Source: Halodesulfurarchaeum formicicum
GTDB lineage: Archaea; Halobacteriota; Halobacteria; Halobacteriales; Halobacteriaceae
Direction of reading: 5' to 3'
Length of the DNA stretch: 64,000 bases
Assembly (NCBI RefSeq): GCF_001886955.1
Contig: NZ_CP016804.1
Coordinates: forward strand, 1,798,001 to 1,862,000
The notes below the pieces were generated by a model. That model was not told the DNA's origin and ran no database searches. It was given only the letters and a program-made list of their open reading frames with translations. How positions within the stretch are numbered: position 1 is the stretch's first letter; every line of letters starts with the position of its first letter. The position numbers and the translations under genes were made by a program. Shown here in pieces: positions 9,544-17,782 of this stretch.

Positions 9544-10308
9544 ATGGACGAACCGGTCCTGTTGACGGGAGCTGCCGGGCGGGTGGGCACCGCGATCCGG
9601 GAGGGCATCGGCGAGGCTCACGAGTTCCGGCTGCTCGATCGCGAGCCGCCCACCGGCCCCGTCGACCACGAACTCTACGTCGGGGACATCACCGACAGGG
9701 AGCTCCTCGAAGACGCCATGGAAGACGTGGCCGTCGTCATCCACCTGGCCGGAGACCCCCGGACTGACGCCCCCTGGGAGAGTGTGCTCCGGAACAACAT
9801 CGACGGCACCCAGACCGTCTTCGAGGTCGCCGTCGAACAGGACGTGGAAAAGGTGGTCTTTGCCTCCTCGAACCACGCGGTCGGTCACTACGAAACCGAA
9901 CGAAAACCCGACATCTATCGCACTGAGGAGGAGTTCCGCCTGGATGGCACCGAACTCCCCCGGCCGAGCAACCTCTACGGCGTGAGCAAGGCCACCGGCG
10001 AGATTTTGGGTCGGTACTACCACGACGAGTACGGCATCTCGGTGTTGAACGTCCGGATCGGGAACCTCACCAAGGAGCACCCCCCACGCAACTACGAGCG
10101 CGGGCAGGCGATGTGGCTCTCCCACCGGGACTGTGCCCACCTCTTCGATCGGGCCATCGAGGCCGAGTACGGCTACGAGATCGTCTATGGCATCTCGGAC
10201 AACGATCGCAAGTACTACTCCATCGAGCGCGCCCGAGAGATTCTGGCGTATGACCCCCAGGACAACTCCGCGGAGTACACCTTCGACGGCGAGCCGAAAA
10301 CGGACTGA
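9544..10308 (+). CDS. azf: NAD+-dependent glucose-6-phosphate dehydrogenase Azf
   Basis: A 254-residue extended SDR. The nucleotide loop is LLTGAAGRVG (residues 6-15), the serine region ASSNHAVGHYE and the catalytic YGVSK (YxxxK). Segments such as VLRNNIDGTQTVFE, TELPRPSNLYGVSK, ISVLNVRIGNLTKEHPP and YGISDNDRKYYSIERAR closely match what I recall of the Haloferax archaeal zwischenferment, which starts the oxidative pentose phosphate pathway in haloarchaea. Related uronate dehydrogenases and UDP-sugar epimerases are the alternatives; the length favours Azf. A TATA-like CTTATTC lies about 28 bases before the ATG. Confidence 0.82.
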   Translation: MDEPVLLTGAAGRVGTAIREGIGEAHEFRLLDREPPTGPVDHELYVGDITDRELLEDAMEDVAVVIHLAGDPRTDAPWESVLRNNIDGTQTVFEVAVEQDVEKVVFASSNHAVGHYETERKPDIYRTEEEFRLDGTELPRPSNLYGVSKATGEILGRYYHDEYGISVLNVRIGNLTKEHPPRNYERGQAMWLSHRDCAHLFDRAIEAEYGYEIVYGISDNDRKYYSIERAREILAYDPQDNSAEYTFDGEPKTD

Positions 10309-10309
10309 C

Positions 10310-11692
10310 TCAGGCCAGAAAGACGTGTCGCGGTCGATCGGCCAGGATTTCTCGCCCCGTCGCGACCGTCTCGTGGAAGGCCTCGGATTCGAAGAAGTCC
10401 ATCGCGTCGCGCCGTGAGTCCCACTGGCTTGCGATGAACATGTCGTTCTCGTCGGCCACGTTCACCAGGAGATCCGACTCCCGGTGGCCCGAGATGTCTG
10501 CAAGCGTGTCCGCGACGCCGTCAAAGGTATCCAGGAACGCTTCGCGGTGGTCGGGTTCGACGGTGTAGAACATCCCCATCGTGCCCCAACCATCGGGGGC
10601 GTCACCCGGCTGGCCCACGATCTCCGGCAGGTCACGCAGGAAGCCACTCGCGGTCTCGGCGGCCGACTGGGTGTCCCAGATGCTGACGATTGCGTTTGGC
10701 CCCTCGCCACGTGAGCGATAGACGTCCGTGGAGACGTGGGTGTCATAATGCTCGAAGTTCTCCCGCAGCCCGTCGATTTCCGCGGCCAGGGCGTCCGAAT
10801 CGGCCACGGAGTAAAGCGCCACGGCAAACACGTCCTCGCCGTGGGGCTGGCCGGCGTAGACGTCTTCCTCGGCCAGCGAGTCACGGATCGACTCGCCCTC
10901 GTCCGCGGCGGTATCCGCTTTGTCGGTGGGCACCGCCTCGCCGGCCATGTAGGCGGCCAGATCGCCGACGGGGAACCGCCGACCCACGAAGAAGGAGCCG
11001 AACTCGCCGTACTTGGCGGTGGCCTCGTCGAAACGCATCTCGTAGACGATCTCCTTGAGCGCGGTCGCTTCGGTGCTGAAGAGGGTCACGCCCCACTCCC
11101 AGTCGTCGAAACCGAAGGCGGAGGTGACATACTGGGTGACGGTGCCGGCATACCCCTTCCCGGTCTCGCCGTGTTCGGCCATCATCTCGGCCCGCTCGTC
11201 CATCGGGGTGTCATACCAGTTGTACTCCGGGTCGCGCCGTTTGGCCATCGGGTAGAAGGAGACGTAGACATCCTCCGGGATCGACGGGTAGAGCTTCGAG
11301 TTCATGTACCGCTCGAGCCCGGGGTCGACGCTCTCGGGGTCCTCGAAGTAGTCCCGGGAGGTGTAGCCGCCGATCTCGGTCACCGAGACGAAGGAGCGGG
11401 ACTGCTCGGTGAACTGCCCGAATGGGGTTCGATCGAACTGTCGCTCGGCCTGCTCGATTTCGTCGAGGGTGGGACGGAGATGGAGGACCAGCAGGTCGGC
11501 CTCGTGCCCGGCGATCGTGAAGATCGCGGTGTCACCGTCGCCGGTCGCGGGGGCGTCTGCCAACACGTCGACAGCGCTCTCGATCGCCCGCTCGCGGCGG
11601 TGGGTCGGTGTGTCCTGCCAGGCGGCCCAGTCGACGGTGCGAAAATCGTGGAGCACGAACCAGCCTTCGTCTGTCGGGGGCGGATTGGCCAT
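10310..11692 (-). CDS. pitA: PitA-type fusion: chlorite dismutase/HemQ-like domain plus ABM domain
   Basis: A 460-residue two-domain protein. Residues about 1-240 are a chlorite dismutase/HemQ-like domain with YPMAKRRDPEYNWYDTP, MMAEHGETGKGYAGTV and DDWEWGVTLF; the His in AEHG matches the proximal haem ligand region of HemQ. Residues about 290-460 are antibiotic-biosynthesis-monooxygenase-like (YSVADSDALAAEI and SQWDSRRDAMDFFESEAF). Such fusions are described in Haloferax as PitA. A role in coproheme decarboxylation is likely by family, but not shown. The start at 11692 (MANPPP) fits homolog length; the open frame extends further upstream without support. Confidence 0.85.
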   Translation of the reverse strand: MANPPPTDEGWFVLHDFRTVDWAAWQDTPTHRRERAIESAVDVLADAPATGDGDTAIFTIAGHEADLLVLHLRPTLDEIEQAERQFDRTPFGQFTEQSRSFVSVTEIGGYTSRDYFEDPESVDPGLERYMNSKLYPSIPEDVYVSFYPMAKRRDPEYNWYDTPMDERAEMMAEHGETGKGYAGTVTQYVTSAFGFDDWEWGVTLFSTEATALKEIVYEMRFDEATAKYGEFGSFFVGRRFPVGDLAAYMAGEAVPTDKADTAADEGESIRDSLAEEDVYAGQPHGEDVFAVALYSVADSDALAAEIDGLRENFEHYDTHVSTDVYRSRGEGPNAIVSIWDTQSAAETASGFLRDLPEIVGQPGDAPDGWGTMGMFYTVEPDHREAFLDTFDGVADTLADISGHRESDLLVNVADENDMFIASQWDSRRDAMDFFESEAFHETVATGREILADRPRHVFLA

Positions 11693-11818
11693 CGACGGTG
11701 AATTGGCGTGGGCCAGTAAGTGTCTTCGCGGACCGGCACGGCTCACGGGTTTCGGCGATGCCTGTAACACTGACCCGAATCGAAAGGGCCTACTTCCCAA
11801 CTGCGTGATAATCTCTCA

Positions 11819-12322
11819 ATGGAAGCAGACAGCCGCTTTGATCTCGACGCGACGGCCGTCGCATTCAGTGCGGTCGTCGGAGCCGCCGTCGCAGTCGCCA
11901 CGCTATTTACCCGAATTCCAGTCGGTATTGGATATCTCAACTTCGGAGAAGTGATTATCTACACCGGTGCCTTTCTCTTCGGCGGAACAGTCGGGGGCCT
12001 TTCGGGCGGGATCGGCGCGGCCGCTGCTGATGTCGTCTCGGGGTATGTCTTCTTTGCGCCAGTAACCCTCATCGCTAAAGGCACCGAAGGCTACGTCGTT
12101 GGTCGGCTCGCGGGCGATAGTCTCAAGAGCAAAGCCATCGCCGTCGCCGTGGGCGCGCCATTCATGATCGTGGCATACGTCCTCGCTGTTGCCTATCTGG
12201 AAGGAGTACCGTTGGCGCTCGCAAAGGAACTCCCGGTCGACATCCTCCAGGCCGTCGTCGGGTTCGCCATCGCCGTCCCGCTCACGAAGGTCCTGGAGGA
12301 CCGGATTCCGGAGCTGCGATGA
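11819..12322 (+). CDS. ECF transporter substrate-binding (S) component
   Basis: A 167-residue membrane protein with five or six hydrophobic helices, beginning near TAVAFSAVVGAAVAVATLFTR. The stretch VGIGYLNFGEVIIYTGAFLFGG followed by GGLSGGIGAAAADVVSGY is the pattern of small ECF S components of the HmpT/ThiT-like type. It captures the vitamin or related solute; the substrate is not evident. It is the first of four overlapping genes encoding a full transporter. I saw no riboswitch in the 126 bases upstream. Confidence 0.85.
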   Translation: MEADSRFDLDATAVAFSAVVGAAVAVATLFTRIPVGIGYLNFGEVIIYTGAFLFGGTVGGLSGGIGAAAADVVSGYVFFAPVTLIAKGTEGYVVGRLAGDSLKSKAIAVAVGAPFMIVAYVLAVAYLEGVPLALAKELPVDILQAVVGFAIAVPLTKVLEDRIPELR

Positions 12323-13062
12323 GCGTCGTCACCGCCCAGGACCTTCGTGTCGAGGATCGCGAGGGGGCCCGGCTCCTCGACGATCTCTCGCTGTCGATCG
12401 ACGCCGGGGAAACAGTCCTGTTGGCGGGGCCCTCCGGCAGCGGAAAGTCCCTGCTCGGGATGACCCTGGGCGGGTTGCTCAAGAATCGGTCCGGACTCAC
12501 GGTGTCGGGGACCGTCGATAGGTCCGGGTCGGTTGGCGTGCTCCTGCAGAACCCCAGCACCCAGCTGGTCAGAGCAGGCGTGCGCTCTGACGTGGCCTTC
12601 GGGCTGGAGAATCGTGGGATCCCGCCAGCGACCATCCACGAACGCATCGAGTCCTGGGCCGAGCGACTCGACGCGACTCACCTGCTCGACCGCTCGATCG
12701 ACGCGCTCTCCCGCGGCGAGACGACCCTGGTGGCGCTCCTGGGGACGCTGGTGACCGAACCGGATCTGATCGTCCTCGACGAACCGCTCACGGCGCTTGA
12801 CGCGACCAATCGCGACCTCGTGCTCGGGGCCATCGAGGAACTCCAGGGAGACACTGGCCTCCTCGTAACTGAACACGACGCGGGGCCGTTTCTGCAGCGG
12901 GCCGACCGCGCGCTCGTCCTGGAATCGGGGCGGATTGCCGCGAGTGGCGAGCCACGAGCCGTCCTCGAATCGCTTCGGGAGGCGGGGGTGACCCTCCCCT
13001 TCGGAACCGAAGTGGCCCTGGAACGTGGGATACCCGTCGACCGGGTCCCGCTATCGGGGTGA
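12319..13062 (+). CDS. ecfA1: ECF transporter ATPase (first)
   Basis: A 247-residue ABC ATPase, CbiO/EcfA type. Walker A is LLAGPSGSGKSLL (about residues 34-46), the Q-loop VLLQNPSTQLVRAGVRSD is typical of EcfA, Walker B is DLIVLDEPLTALDA. The signature motif is the divergent ALSRGETT rather than LSGGQ. It pairs with the next ATPase to energise uptake. The ATG overlaps the S-component stop by four bases. Confidence 0.9.
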   Translation: MSVVTAQDLRVEDREGARLLDDLSLSIDAGETVLLAGPSGSGKSLLGMTLGGLLKNRSGLTVSGTVDRSGSVGVLLQNPSTQLVRAGVRSDVAFGLENRGIPPATIHERIESWAERLDATHLLDRSIDALSRGETTLVALLGTLVTEPDLIVLDEPLTALDATNRDLVLGAIEELQGDTGLLVTEHDAGPFLQRADRALVLESGRIAASGEPRAVLESLREAGVTLPFGTEVALERGIPVDRVPLSG

Positions 13063-13066
13063 GACC

Positions 13067-13828
13067 GTGATCGACGTCACCGACCTGTCCTTCGAGTACG
13101 ACGACGGTCCGCGGGTCTTCGAGGACCTTTCCCTCACGATCCCGGAGGGCGAGACCGTCGCCGTGCTGGGGGCAAACGGCACGGGCAAGACGACGTTTCT
13201 CCGGTTACTCGCGGGGCTGTTGACACCCACGAACGGCGAGATTCGGATCGATGGGGACCAGGACCCGACCGTTGGACTGACCCCCGAAATCCCCGCCGAC
13301 GGGCTCTTCGCCGCGACGGTCAGCGAGGAAGTCGCCTTCTTCCCGGAGAACCGTGGGCTGGCCGTCGAAACGCAGGTAACTCAGGCCCTCGAAGCCCTGG
13401 GCATAACTCACCTCGCCGACCGAATCCCACAGGCACTCTCGGAGGGCGAAAAGCGGCTGGTGACCATCGCCTCGGTGCTTTCGGGCGATCCGGACGTGAT
13501 CGGGCTCGACGAACCGACGAGCGGGCTGGATGAGTCGGGCTGGCGACGGCTCGGGGAACGACTCGCGGCCCTCGACCGGACCGTCGTGCTGGTGACCCAC
13601 GACACCGATTTCGCGTGGCGGTATGCCGACTCAGCGGTCGTGCTGACTGACTCCGGCGTGGATCGAGAGGGGCCGATCCGGGAGATCCTCGCGGACTCCA
13701 CCTACGACCTGGCAGGCGTGGGGTTGACCACACCCGAACCGGTCGTCTGGGCCCGCGAACGCGGGATCGAGGAGCCACCGCGGACAGTCGCGGCGGCCGT
13801 CGAGTTGATCGAGGGCGAGGAGCCATGA
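13067..13828 (+). CDS. ecfA2: ECF transporter ATPase (second)
   Basis: A 253-residue ABC ATPase starting at GTG 13067 (VIDVTDLSFEYDDG), four bases after the previous stop. Walker A is VLGANGTGKTTFL, the signature is the divergent ALSEGEKRLV, and Walker B is DVIGLDEPTSGLDE. The Q-loop region VGLTPEIPADGLFAATV lacks the usual QNP motif, making this the more divergent partner. An earlier in-frame codon would start inside ecfA1 and is not needed. Confidence 0.9.
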   Translation: MIDVTDLSFEYDDGPRVFEDLSLTIPEGETVAVLGANGTGKTTFLRLLAGLLTPTNGEIRIDGDQDPTVGLTPEIPADGLFAATVSEEVAFFPENRGLAVETQVTQALEALGITHLADRIPQALSEGEKRLVTIASVLSGDPDVIGLDEPTSGLDESGWRRLGERLAALDRTVVLVTHDTDFAWRYADSAVVLTDSGVDREGPIREILADSTYDLAGVGLTTPEPVVWARERGIEEPPRTVAAAVELIEGEEP

Positions 13829-14568
13829 CCGGGGCCGAGCAACGGTTCGACCCGCGGTCAAAACTCGCGGTCGCCCTCGCGTTCGTCCTGGCCGGGTTCC
13901 TGACGGGGACGATCCGTGGGCAACTGCTGTTTTTCGCCCTGCTGGGAGTGGTCGTGCTGGTCCTGGGCGAGGTGTCGATCCGTGACTGGCTGGGGGCGCT
14001 CAAACCCCTCGCCGTGCTGGTGGTCCTTTTGCTGGTCCTCAACACCCCATTCTACGCCTCGGGGCCGGCCTGGTACGCGGTCCAGATCGGGCCGGTCGAA
14101 TTGGCGGTGACACCCGGCGGAGCCCAGACAGCCGGGCTGATCGCTGCTCGGCTGGTGCTAGTCGCTGGCGCGGCGGCGTGGTTCGCGCTGGGGACCGCAC
14201 CCGAGCGCTTCGAGGCGGCGCTCGTCGAACTCGGGCTCCCCTGGTCGTTTGCGTTCCTGCTCTCGCTCACGATCGGGCTGGTTCCGGAGATGCGCAAGCG
14301 CTTTCGGACGATCGAGGAGTCCCAGCGCACCCGCGGGCTCGACCTCTCGGGCGGCCCGATCGCCAGGACGCGGGCCCGACTGCCGATGCTCGTCCCATTC
14401 CTGGCGGCGGTCATCCGCTATGGCTATGACCTCTCGACGGCCCTCACAGCACGCGGCTTCGACGAGCCAGGGCCCCGAACGTCGATCACGACGGTCGATC
14501 ACACCCGTCGAGATCTGGGCCTCTACCTGCTCGCCGTCGGCGTGGTGTCGGTCGGACTGGTGCTATAA
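13825..14568 (+). CDS. ecfT: ECF transporter transmembrane (T) component
   Basis: A 247-residue protein with about five transmembrane helices and the EcfT/CbiQ coupling signature, two Ala-Arg-Gly-like motifs: IEESQRTRGLDL near residue 170 and ALTARGFDE near residue 213, which bind the two ATPases. It starts by an ATGA overlap with ecfA2 and completes the S-A-A-T operon. No metabolic gene is attached to hint at the solute. Confidence 0.9.
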   Translation: MTGAEQRFDPRSKLAVALAFVLAGFLTGTIRGQLLFFALLGVVVLVLGEVSIRDWLGALKPLAVLVVLLLVLNTPFYASGPAWYAVQIGPVELAVTPGGAQTAGLIAARLVLVAGAAAWFALGTAPERFEAALVELGLPWSFAFLLSLTIGLVPEMRKRFRTIEESQRTRGLDLSGGPIARTRARLPMLVPFLAAVIRYGYDLSTALTARGFDEPGPRTSITTVDHTRRDLGLYLLAVGVVSVGLVL

Positions 14569-14734
14569 GCAGCACTGTCCGGCAAGGCATATGCGCTCGA
14601 TAGACTACGAGAGAATTCTTCAAGTGCCAACTCGTATCCCGAAACCAACCCGGGACTCAGCCGACTGTCCTAAGATTGTATAGCGGGGTAGAAGACAGCG
14701 CAATGGCACAGTGTAGTAGAGTCAACCCGAGTGA

Positions 14735-16651
14735 TTATCGAGCCGCCCTTCGACCGAGAATGAATACGAAGAGGGCAAGCAACACGGCTCCAAGTCCCGT
14801 CTCGATAGTGGTCAAGGCTCGTCCGAATCCAACGGGTTTGAAATCGCCGAATCCGAGCGCCGTGAACGTCAGGGTGGAGTAGTAGACAGAGTTGAGGATT
14901 TCGGCGGGGTTGGACATGATCTGCGCGTAGGTAATGGGGTCCCCGCCTTCGGGTTTCATCCATCCACCGAGTGGGAACAGCATCGCAAATCCGAGAATGA
15001 AACTGAGACTGTATCCGATAACTCGCCACGGGCTCTCACCGTAGAGGAGAGTCGCTCGTGCCACCTTCGCTCGACTCCACCGAGCGCCCGCTATAAGTCG
15101 TTCTTCGAGTGAGGCCTCGTTAGCTGTCGCATCATCCCAGTAGTTCTTCTTCTGGAGGTCCTGACGTCGAACGAACGAGCGACTCTGTAAGCGAGGGCGG
15201 GCGTGTTTTCCGCCGAGTTCCTCCAGCGCTCGATAGACGCTTTTTGCTTTGTCCGCGTCTTCCTGTTCACCATCACCCTCGTAGGAAGGGTCATAGACAC
15301 AGGCTGGTCGTGAGCGGATAGCCGCGAAGGTATGTGGTGAGGTGTCGACGTCTTCAGAGGGAGATCCGAGGAATCGCGTCCTGTCGTCGATGCGAACATC
15401 ACCAAGGACTGCCCCACTGAGTTTTGCTCCTCGGAGGTCTGCATCAAAGAATGTTGCTCGGCTTAGCAGGGCTGACTCGAAATTCGTATTGCGAAGACTT
15501 GTGCCAGTAAAAGTCGCATCCGTCAGGTCCCCGCCATTGAATTGAGTCCCGTCGAGAGTTAGGTCTGCGAAAATAGAGCCCTCCTCAAACGCTACGCCTC
15601 TAAACACAGGAGCATTGCCCTCGAACGATGAGCCCCTGAAGTCAGCTTCGCCCCAGAACTCTGCCCCCTTGAATCCGACTTCTTCCTCGAACTCTACTCC
15701 TTCAAAATCGGCCCCGCCTCCAAACTCTGCCTCATTGAAGTCAGCCGCTCCCCCAAACTCTGCACTCTCGAAGTCGGCCAGTTCCCCGAACTCTGCTAAC
15801 ATGAAATTGGCACGTTTTCCGAACTCTGCTAACATGAAGTTGGTCCGTCCGCCAAACTCTGCATTCCCGAACTTGGCCTGTCTTTCGAACTCTGCCCCCA
15901 TGAATGCCCAATCTCCTGCCTGTACTGCGTTGAAATTGGCCAATCCCTCGAACGTTGTTTTCCGGAAGTCAGCCAGTCCCTCGAACGTTACTGCCTTGAA
16001 GATGGCTCGCCCCCCGAACTCCGCACCCCCGAAGGCGGCCTGTCCCTTGAACTCTGTTGTCCTGAGGTCTGCCTCTTCCCTGAACTCCACTGCCTCGAAC
16101 TCGGCGATTCGTTCGAACTCTGCACCGCTGAAGTTGGCCACACCCCTGAACTCTGCGCCCTTGAAACTGGCCACTCCCCCGAACTCCGTGCCTTGGAAAC
16201 GGGTATCGGCACCAAAATTTATTCCGTTGAAAGTTATTTTCTGCAGCTCAAGTATCGTCTCAGACCAGTCAAATACACCTGCAACAGTGGCGTAGTCCAT
16301 CACAAGCCAGCCGTCTCCAGCTGTGAGATCCACGGGGTTCTCACTCAGGTCAAACGCACCGAACTTCGCACCGACAAACTCCAGCTGTCGCCTTTCAGCA
16401 CAGTCACTGGCGTTAGCTTCGCCGACTACATCCAGGAACGCATCAACGACATTTTCATCATCTTTCTCAACGAGAGGTTGATGAAAAAGACAGCGGTTTT
16501 TGCCCGGTTCAGCTTCGTGTGGACAAGTCCAAACACCATCTTCGTTCAGAATTTCCTCGCCAACGTCGCACTCCTCCCTATGCAACCCGCCCCACGTTTC
16601 GGGGTCTTCCGGGTCAAGGACGTACTCGCAGGTTCCGTCACCGTCTGACAT
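14735..16651 (-). CDS. pentapeptide-repeat protein fused to a C-terminal K+ channel pore
   Basis: A protein of about 638 residues. N-terminal residues 1-70 are Cys/His rich (CEYVLDPEDPETWGG, then VWTCPHEAEPG and CLFHQPL), possibly metal-binding. From about residue 115 to 420 it has pentapeptide repeats of the form AEFxxxAxFxx, which would build a right-handed beta-helix. The last 110 residues hold two transmembrane helices around a pore loop YYSTLTFTALGFGDFKP, a K+-selectivity-filter-like GFGDF. Codon and base use are clearly lower in GC than the neighbours. ATG 16651 is used; a GTG at 16759 behind a TTTATC element is an alternative start. Confidence 0.82.
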   Translation of the reverse strand: MSDGDGTCEYVLDPEDPETWGGLHREECDVGEEILNEDGVWTCPHEAEPGKNRCLFHQPLVEKDDENVVDAFLDVVGEANASDCAERRQLEFVGAKFGAFDLSENPVDLTAGDGWLVMDYATVAGVFDWSETILELQKITFNGINFGADTRFQGTEFGGVASFKGAEFRGVANFSGAEFERIAEFEAVEFREEADLRTTEFKGQAAFGGAEFGGRAIFKAVTFEGLADFRKTTFEGLANFNAVQAGDWAFMGAEFERQAKFGNAEFGGRTNFMLAEFGKRANFMLAEFGELADFESAEFGGAADFNEAEFGGGADFEGVEFEEEVGFKGAEFWGEADFRGSSFEGNAPVFRGVAFEEGSIFADLTLDGTQFNGGDLTDATFTGTSLRNTNFESALLSRATFFDADLRGAKLSGAVLGDVRIDDRTRFLGSPSEDVDTSPHTFAAIRSRPACVYDPSYEGDGEQEDADKAKSVYRALEELGGKHARPRLQSRSFVRRQDLQKKNYWDDATANEASLEERLIAGARWSRAKVARATLLYGESPWRVIGYSLSFILGFAMLFPLGGWMKPEGGDPITYAQIMSNPAEILNSVYYSTLTFTALGFGDFKPVGFGRALTTIETGLGAVLLALFVFILGRRAAR

Positions 16652-16903
16652 ACCCCGCCCAAGCACGGGTGTCTTCTTGAAACTGGGTGTCGAGCTGCCA
16701 TTGACATGGATGGTAGGTGTTGTGTTGAATACAGTTGTCCTCTCAGTCAGGTCGACCACGCCATCGATACGAGGTAACTCGATAAACAGTAAGTCTCGGA
16801 CAATACAGCTATTTAATCACCACCACCTGTTTTCTGGGCCTTCGTCATCGAGCGTCGCCCTTATCGGAGACGAAGAACACCCCCCATAGCGGGAGAACAG
16901 TAT
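16652..16903. other. intergenic region upstream of the pentapeptide-channel gene
   Basis: This AT-richer stretch holds no convincing gene. On the minus strand, TATA-like elements occur at 16781-16787 (GTTTATC) and 16806-16818 (GATTAAATAG) and may drive the pentapeptide-channel gene with a leader of roughly 100 bases or more. Confidence 0.4.
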
Positions 16904-16966
16904 CGTCCTGACGGAGTCCCCGAGAGCGAAGCGATCGGGGGCCCGTCAGGTCGCGAACGAAGTGAA
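16904..16966 (-). repeat. partial inverted and direct copies of the tRNA-Arg 3' end
   Basis: Reading away from the tRNA (leftward), the 3' end CCGTCAGGACG is followed by a short loop, then its inverse CCTGACGG (plus-strand ccgtcagg at 16943-16950), then a second direct copy (plus-strand cgtcctgacgg at 16904-16914). A second hairpin with arms cccccgat / atcgggg lies between. The same layout follows two other tRNAs in this window. Confidence 0.7.
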
Positions 16967-17039
16967 CGTCCTGACGGCGATTTGAACGCCGGTCCCTGGC
17001 TCCGCAAGCCAGGAGGATAGTCCACTACCCTATCAGGAC
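16967..17039 (-). tRNA. tRNA-Arg (anticodon GCG)
   Basis: On the minus strand a full cloverleaf can be drawn over 73 bases. The acceptor stem pairs GTCCTGA with TCAGGAC; the D arm is GGGTAGTGGACTATCC; the anticodon stem CTGGC/GCCAG closes a seven-base loop TTGCGGA with anticodon GCG (reads CGC/CGU, Arg); the T arm is CGGCG-TTCAAAT-CGCCG. The discriminator base is G and CCA is not encoded. Its 3' end is followed by inverted and direct partial copies (16904-16950). Confidence 0.92.
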
Positions 17040-17149
17040 TCACCTTCGCTTTGGGCCACGCTGGTATATCCGTTACGGACCTGGGCTGGTCGTGCCCATC
17101 CCCAACGACAACCCTGGAGTGGGTCGGGCCCCAAGGGACGCCAACACCC

Positions 17150-17743
17150 ATGCCCGTCGAGGAACTGGCCCACCCGACCGCGGCCCACGAACACCTGCAG
17201 ACCGATCCAACGATGGCCGAACTGGTGTCCCAGCACGGCTATCTCGGCGTCGAGCCCGCTGCGGACCCGTTTCGACGGCTGCTCAAATCGATCGTCCGCC
17301 AGCAGGTCTCGATGGCCGCGGCCGAGGCGACCTGGGAGCGACTGACCGCGGCGTTCGAGGTGACCCCCGCGGCGATGCTGGCAGCCGAGCCGGCGGCCCT
17401 CCAGGCTGTCGGCCTCTCCGAAGCGAAAAGCGAGTACGTCCGGAGCGTGGCCCGGGTCTTCCAGGATCGGGGCTGGTCCAGGTCCAGCTTCGAGAAGCTA
17501 GACAATCGTGCCGTGATGGACTCGCTGACCGACATCCGGGGCATCGGGCCCTGGACCGCGAAAATGTTTCTCCAATTCGGACTGGGCAGAGAAGACGTGT
17601 TCCCGGTCGAGGATCTGGGCGTTCGACGGGCCATGACCGAGCTGTACGGCGACGAAACGCGAGATGCAATGACCGAGCGAACCACCACGTGGGCCCCGTA
17701 TCGATCGATCGGGTCGCTGTACCTGTGGCGAGCCCAGGACTGA
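17150..17743 (+). CDS. HhH-GPD DNA glycosylase, AlkA/3-methyladenine type
   Basis: A 197-residue base-excision repair glycosylase. SIVRQQVSMAAAEATW is the substrate-pocket helix; the helix-hairpin-helix is DIRGIGPWTAKMFLQF (residues 128-143); the catalytic Asp is D155 in FPVEDLGVRRAM. It lacks the cysteine cluster of MutY/endonuclease III, supporting an AlkA-like alkylbase glycosylase. The start at 17150 is chosen by family length; a TATA-like GGTATATCC at 17063-17071 suggests a leader of about 55 bases. Confidence 0.88.
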   Translation: MPVEELAHPTAAHEHLQTDPTMAELVSQHGYLGVEPAADPFRRLLKSIVRQQVSMAAAEATWERLTAAFEVTPAAMLAAEPAALQAVGLSEAKSEYVRSVARVFQDRGWSRSSFEKLDNRAVMDSLTDIRGIGPWTAKMFLQFGLGREDVFPVEDLGVRRAMTELYGDETRDAMTERTTTWAPYRSIGSLYLWRAQD

Positions 17744-17782
17744 GGGACAACGTTTAGGAGCGAACCCGCGGAGGAATAGCGT

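Noticed and set aside
11693-11818. Possible riboswitch upstream of the ECF transporter
   Set aside because: No TPP, cobalamin or FMN core motif can be drawn; a TATA-like region near 11790-11796 makes the message nearly leaderless.
15590-16200. Regularly spaced short repeats (gaactctgcc...ttgaa every 30 or 60 bases) resembling a CRISPR array
   Set aside because: They are in frame inside the pentapeptide-repeat gene on the minus strand and encode the AEF-type repeats; there are no unique spacers or cas genes.
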